Below are positions 37,988 through 39,728 of a stretch of 39,728 nucleotides of DNA, one piece after another. This DNA is from Candidatus Desulfobacula maris (GTDB lineage: Bacteria > Desulfobacterota > Desulfobacteria > Desulfobacterales > Desulfobacteraceae). Every line of letters begins with the position of its first letter. The stretch's first letter is position 1. Made by a program: the position numbers and the translations under genes. The notes under the pieces were generated by a model. That model was not told where the DNA came from and did not search any database. It saw only the letters and a program-made list of their open reading frames with translations. The stretch covers positions 1 through 39,728 of the forward strand of contig JACNHV010000150.1 in NCBI GenBank assembly GCA_014383445.1, given 5' to 3'.

Positions 37988-38488
37988 TTATATATAATAA
38001 TTTTTATCAAATTTATCCCAGAATTCTTTATCGTCATCTTTCCAGTTGTTACCAAAACGCTTGTTAAAACTGGTTCCCAGTTTTTCAAAGGAAAATTTCC
38101 AGGTGGATCTGCCTTGTTTGTGTTTATTCAAAAGTTCATTGATTAATGAATCAAGTACACTTAAATGCTCTTTTGAAAGATAGGAAATAGCTCCTTTTTT
38201 AATGGATTCGATCAAGGATTCCGGATTCATTGCGTTTGCCGTCAACATGATGGCGGGGATGCCTTTTTGTACACATTCTTCTAAAAGTTTAATCCCGTTG
38301 ACCCCCATAATGTCAAGGATAGCAAGATCATAGTGGGTCTGGAGAATTTTTTTGGAAGCTGTCTCATAGTCCTGAGCAACGTCTATCTTTGCTTCATCCA
38401 GAATTTCCTGAATGGTTTCAAGAACATCCCATTCATCATCAACAGCAAGTATGTGTCTGCCTTTGAGAAAAGAATCGATTTTTGTCAT
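37988..38488 (-). CDS. Stand-alone response regulator receiver protein
   Basis: A 166-residue CheY-like protein. The acidic pair is Asp17-Asp18 in LAVDDEWDV, the phosphoacceptor is Asp59 in LAILDIMG, Thr83 is in MLTANA and Lys106 is in YLSKEH. After the receiver (to about residue 125) comes a short basic/aromatic tail (RSTWKFSFEKLG, then WDKFDKNYYI) without a recognisable output domain, so it probably works by protein-protein contact in a phosphorelay. No histidine kinase gene is in the window. The start follows AAGGAG on the minus strand. Confidence 0.9.
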   Translation of the reverse strand: MTKIDSFLKGRHILAVDDEWDVLETIQEILDEAKIDVAQDYETASKKILQTHYDLAILDIMGVNGIKLLEECVQKGIPAIMLTANAMNPESLIESIKKGAISYLSKEHLSVLDSLINELLNKHKQGRSTWKFSFEKLGTSFNKRFGNNWKDDDKEFWDKFDKNYYI

Positions 38489-38951
38489 TTTTTCTCCTTA
38501 TAAAAAGATATATATAGGTATCAATGGTGTTTGTCTTATAATAATTTTGTCAATATCGTTATTCGCACTATAAATATTAGTTTTTATAGCTTTATTCTTA
38601 ATTTTATAAAGTATCCAAAACATATCGAAAAGTCAAGCCATTACAGGCATTAAGCAGAAAAGCGACCGTCTACTTTTATTGTGTTAACAAACAAAATGGC
38701 TTAAAGTATTTTTTTAACTGACATTTATTCAAAATACAATGTTTTAATTTATCAGAAATGAAAATCGAGGAATACCATCATTGCAATCTCTGTATTAGAA
38801 AACATAAAACCGGTTAAATAGAGCTTAAAACCATAGGTGTTTTAAAAGGATAAAAAGATTGACGATGAAAGGGTGAAACGATATGTTTAGAAAAGTTTAA
38901 TTTATGAAGAATATTTTGATAAAAACAAACTGTTAAAAGGATACAAAAGAT
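38489..38951. other. Gene-free AT-rich divergent spacer
   Basis: About 460 bp between the receiver gene (leftward) and the nitrilase gene (rightward). I see no ORF with coding character, no tRNA and no clear terminator. It contains TTGACA- and TATAAT-like fragments on both strands (for example TTGACA at about 38550, minus strand), but none at proper spacing. It presumably holds the two divergent promoters. Confidence 0.5.
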
Positions 38952-39728
38952 TTGAAAAATAATTTTAAAGCAGGCATTGTTCAGTTTGATGTGAAAAGTG
39001 GACAGGTTGAGACCAATTTGAATACTGCGCTTGGACACCTGGAAAAACTGGCAGCAAAAAATGTTTCCCTTGCCGTCCTGCCGGAAATGTTTTCCTGTTC
39101 CTTTGATAATGAAAACTTAAGCAAACATTCAAAGCTTTCAGATAAGGTCGTGGAAAGTCTTTCTTTTTTTGCCAGAAAGAACCAGATGGCAATTGCTGGA
39201 ACCCTTCCTGAAAAAGAAAAAGGTCAGATATTCAATACTATGGTGTTCATTGATGTGGATGGAAAGGTAAAAGCAAGATATAGAAAGATACATCTTTTCA
39301 GGCTTACAGGCGAACATCTGTATTACACTGCCGGAAATAAGATTGTTACGATTGACTCAAGTTTTGGAAGGCTTGGGTTGATGATCTGTTATGATTTGAG
39401 GTTTCCAGAGCTTGCCAGATCTTTGTATTTAAAGGATGCACAAATGATCATTGTGTCTGCACAATGGCCGGAACCAAGAAAAGAGCATTGGAAAACACTG
39501 ATCAAAGCGCGGTCCATTGAAAATCAATTGTTTATGGTCTGTTCAAACCGGACAGGGACGGAAGGCGACCTAATTTTTCCGGGGATGTCCATGATTGTAG
39601 ATCCAATGGGAAATGTCCTGACAGAGGCGGCAAACAATGAGAAAATTGCTTTTGCAGATATTGATCCTGGTCTGGTGAAAAAAGCCAGAACATTAATCCC
39701 ATGCAGTACAGACCGGAGACAAGAGATA
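38952..39728 (+). CDS. Carbon-nitrogen hydrolase (nitrilase superfamily), C-terminus cut by window end
   Basis: The frame opens at TTG 38952 (AAAAGG 11 bp upstream; an in-frame stop lies at 38934) and stays open to the last base, 259 codons. The catalytic triad of the superfamily is present: Glu45 in LPEMFSC, Lys112 in YRKIHLF and Cys146 in LMICYDLRFPEL. AGTLPEKEKGQIFNTMVFID and PGMSMIVDPMGNVL further support an omega-amidase/NitFhit-like amidohydrolase that cleaves small amides. Substrate unknown. It lies outside the terminator of the aromatic cluster, so any functional link to it is unsupported. Confidence 0.88.
   Translation, partial: MKNNFKAGIVQFDVKSGQVETNLNTALGHLEKLAAKNVSLAVLPEMFSCSFDNENLSKHSKLSDKVVESLSFFARKNQMAIAGTLPEKEKGQIFNTMVFIDVDGKVKARYRKIHLFRLTGEHLYYTAGNKIVTIDSSFGRLGLMICYDLRFPELARSLYLKDAQMIIVSAQWPEPRKEHWKTLIKARSIENQLFMVCSNRTGTEGDLIFPGMSMIVDPMGNVLTEAANNEKIAFADIDPGLVKKARTLIPCSTDRRQEI

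Noticed and set aside
38952-39728. Nitrilase-like gene as part of the aromatic amino acid cluster
   Set aside because: It is separated by a strong terminator, a leftward gene and a 460-bp spacer.

Overview
The window is a chromosomal segment that most likely comes from a sulfate-reducing or related anaerobic Desulfobacterota bacterium (Desulfobacteraceae-like). This is inferred from the moderate-to-low GC content, the gene style and the mix of a TRAP transporter, a beta-keto-acid cleavage enzyme and an AMP-forming acyl-CoA ligase; no 16S gene is present. About two thirds of the window is housekeeping.

Region 1 (1-10664, + strand): the tail of a probable prmC, then the conserved run rpsB-tsf-pyrH-frr-uppS-cdsA-dxr-rseP (translation, UMP kinase, isoprenoid and phospholipid precursors, regulated intramembrane proteolysis). 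It leads into a PurS-like/PurL fusion and a separate PurQ. Many starts overlap the preceding stop, as in a tightly packed operon.

Region 2 (10687-17729, + strand): DUF554 membrane protein, EamA exporter, a small cysteine-containing protein of unknown function, ribonuclease J, FtsK, a SAM-dependent methyltransferase and a PaaI-type thioesterase.

Region 3 (17776-23334, - strand): ChaN-like lipoprotein, methyltransferase, GT4 glycosyltransferase, tRNA-Arg(CCG), folC, rpsU and adk, with clear intrinsic terminators after rpsU and adk. A 149-bp nested palindrome (MITE-like) lies between adk and eno.

Region 4 (23702-28427, + strand): eno with a G9 tract abutting its start codon, a secreted protein of unknown function, pyrG, and an alpha/beta hydrolase. 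Two copies of an 18-bp-period tandem repeat bracket the secreted protein-pyrG-hydrolase block. The region ends in an N-terminal stump of a GMC-type flavoprotein.

Region 5 (28536-37958, + strand) is the accessory cluster and the most interesting part. It has its own candidate promoter at one end and a strong terminator at the other. Gene order: an MIO enzyme of the AdmH/phenylalanine 2,3-aminomutase type with a Thr-Ser-Gly triad; a class III aminotransferase resembling beta-phenylalanine aminotransferase; an Lrp/AsnC regulator; a BKACE (DUF849) beta-keto-acid cleavage enzyme; an AMP-forming acyl-CoA ligase; and a three-gene TRAP transporter. Read in order the enzymes make a complete logical route: L-phenylalanine (or a close relative) -> beta-phenylalanine -> 3-oxo-3-phenylpropanoate -> (with acetyl-CoA) benzoyl-CoA + acetoacetate. 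I know of no described anaerobic phenylalanine route of this kind; the classical one goes through phenylpyruvate and phenylacetate. The route is inference from family assignments and gene order.

Region 6 (37988-39728): a stand-alone receiver-domain protein on the - strand, about 460 bp of AT-rich spacer, and a nitrilase-superfamily amidohydrolase that runs off the window end.
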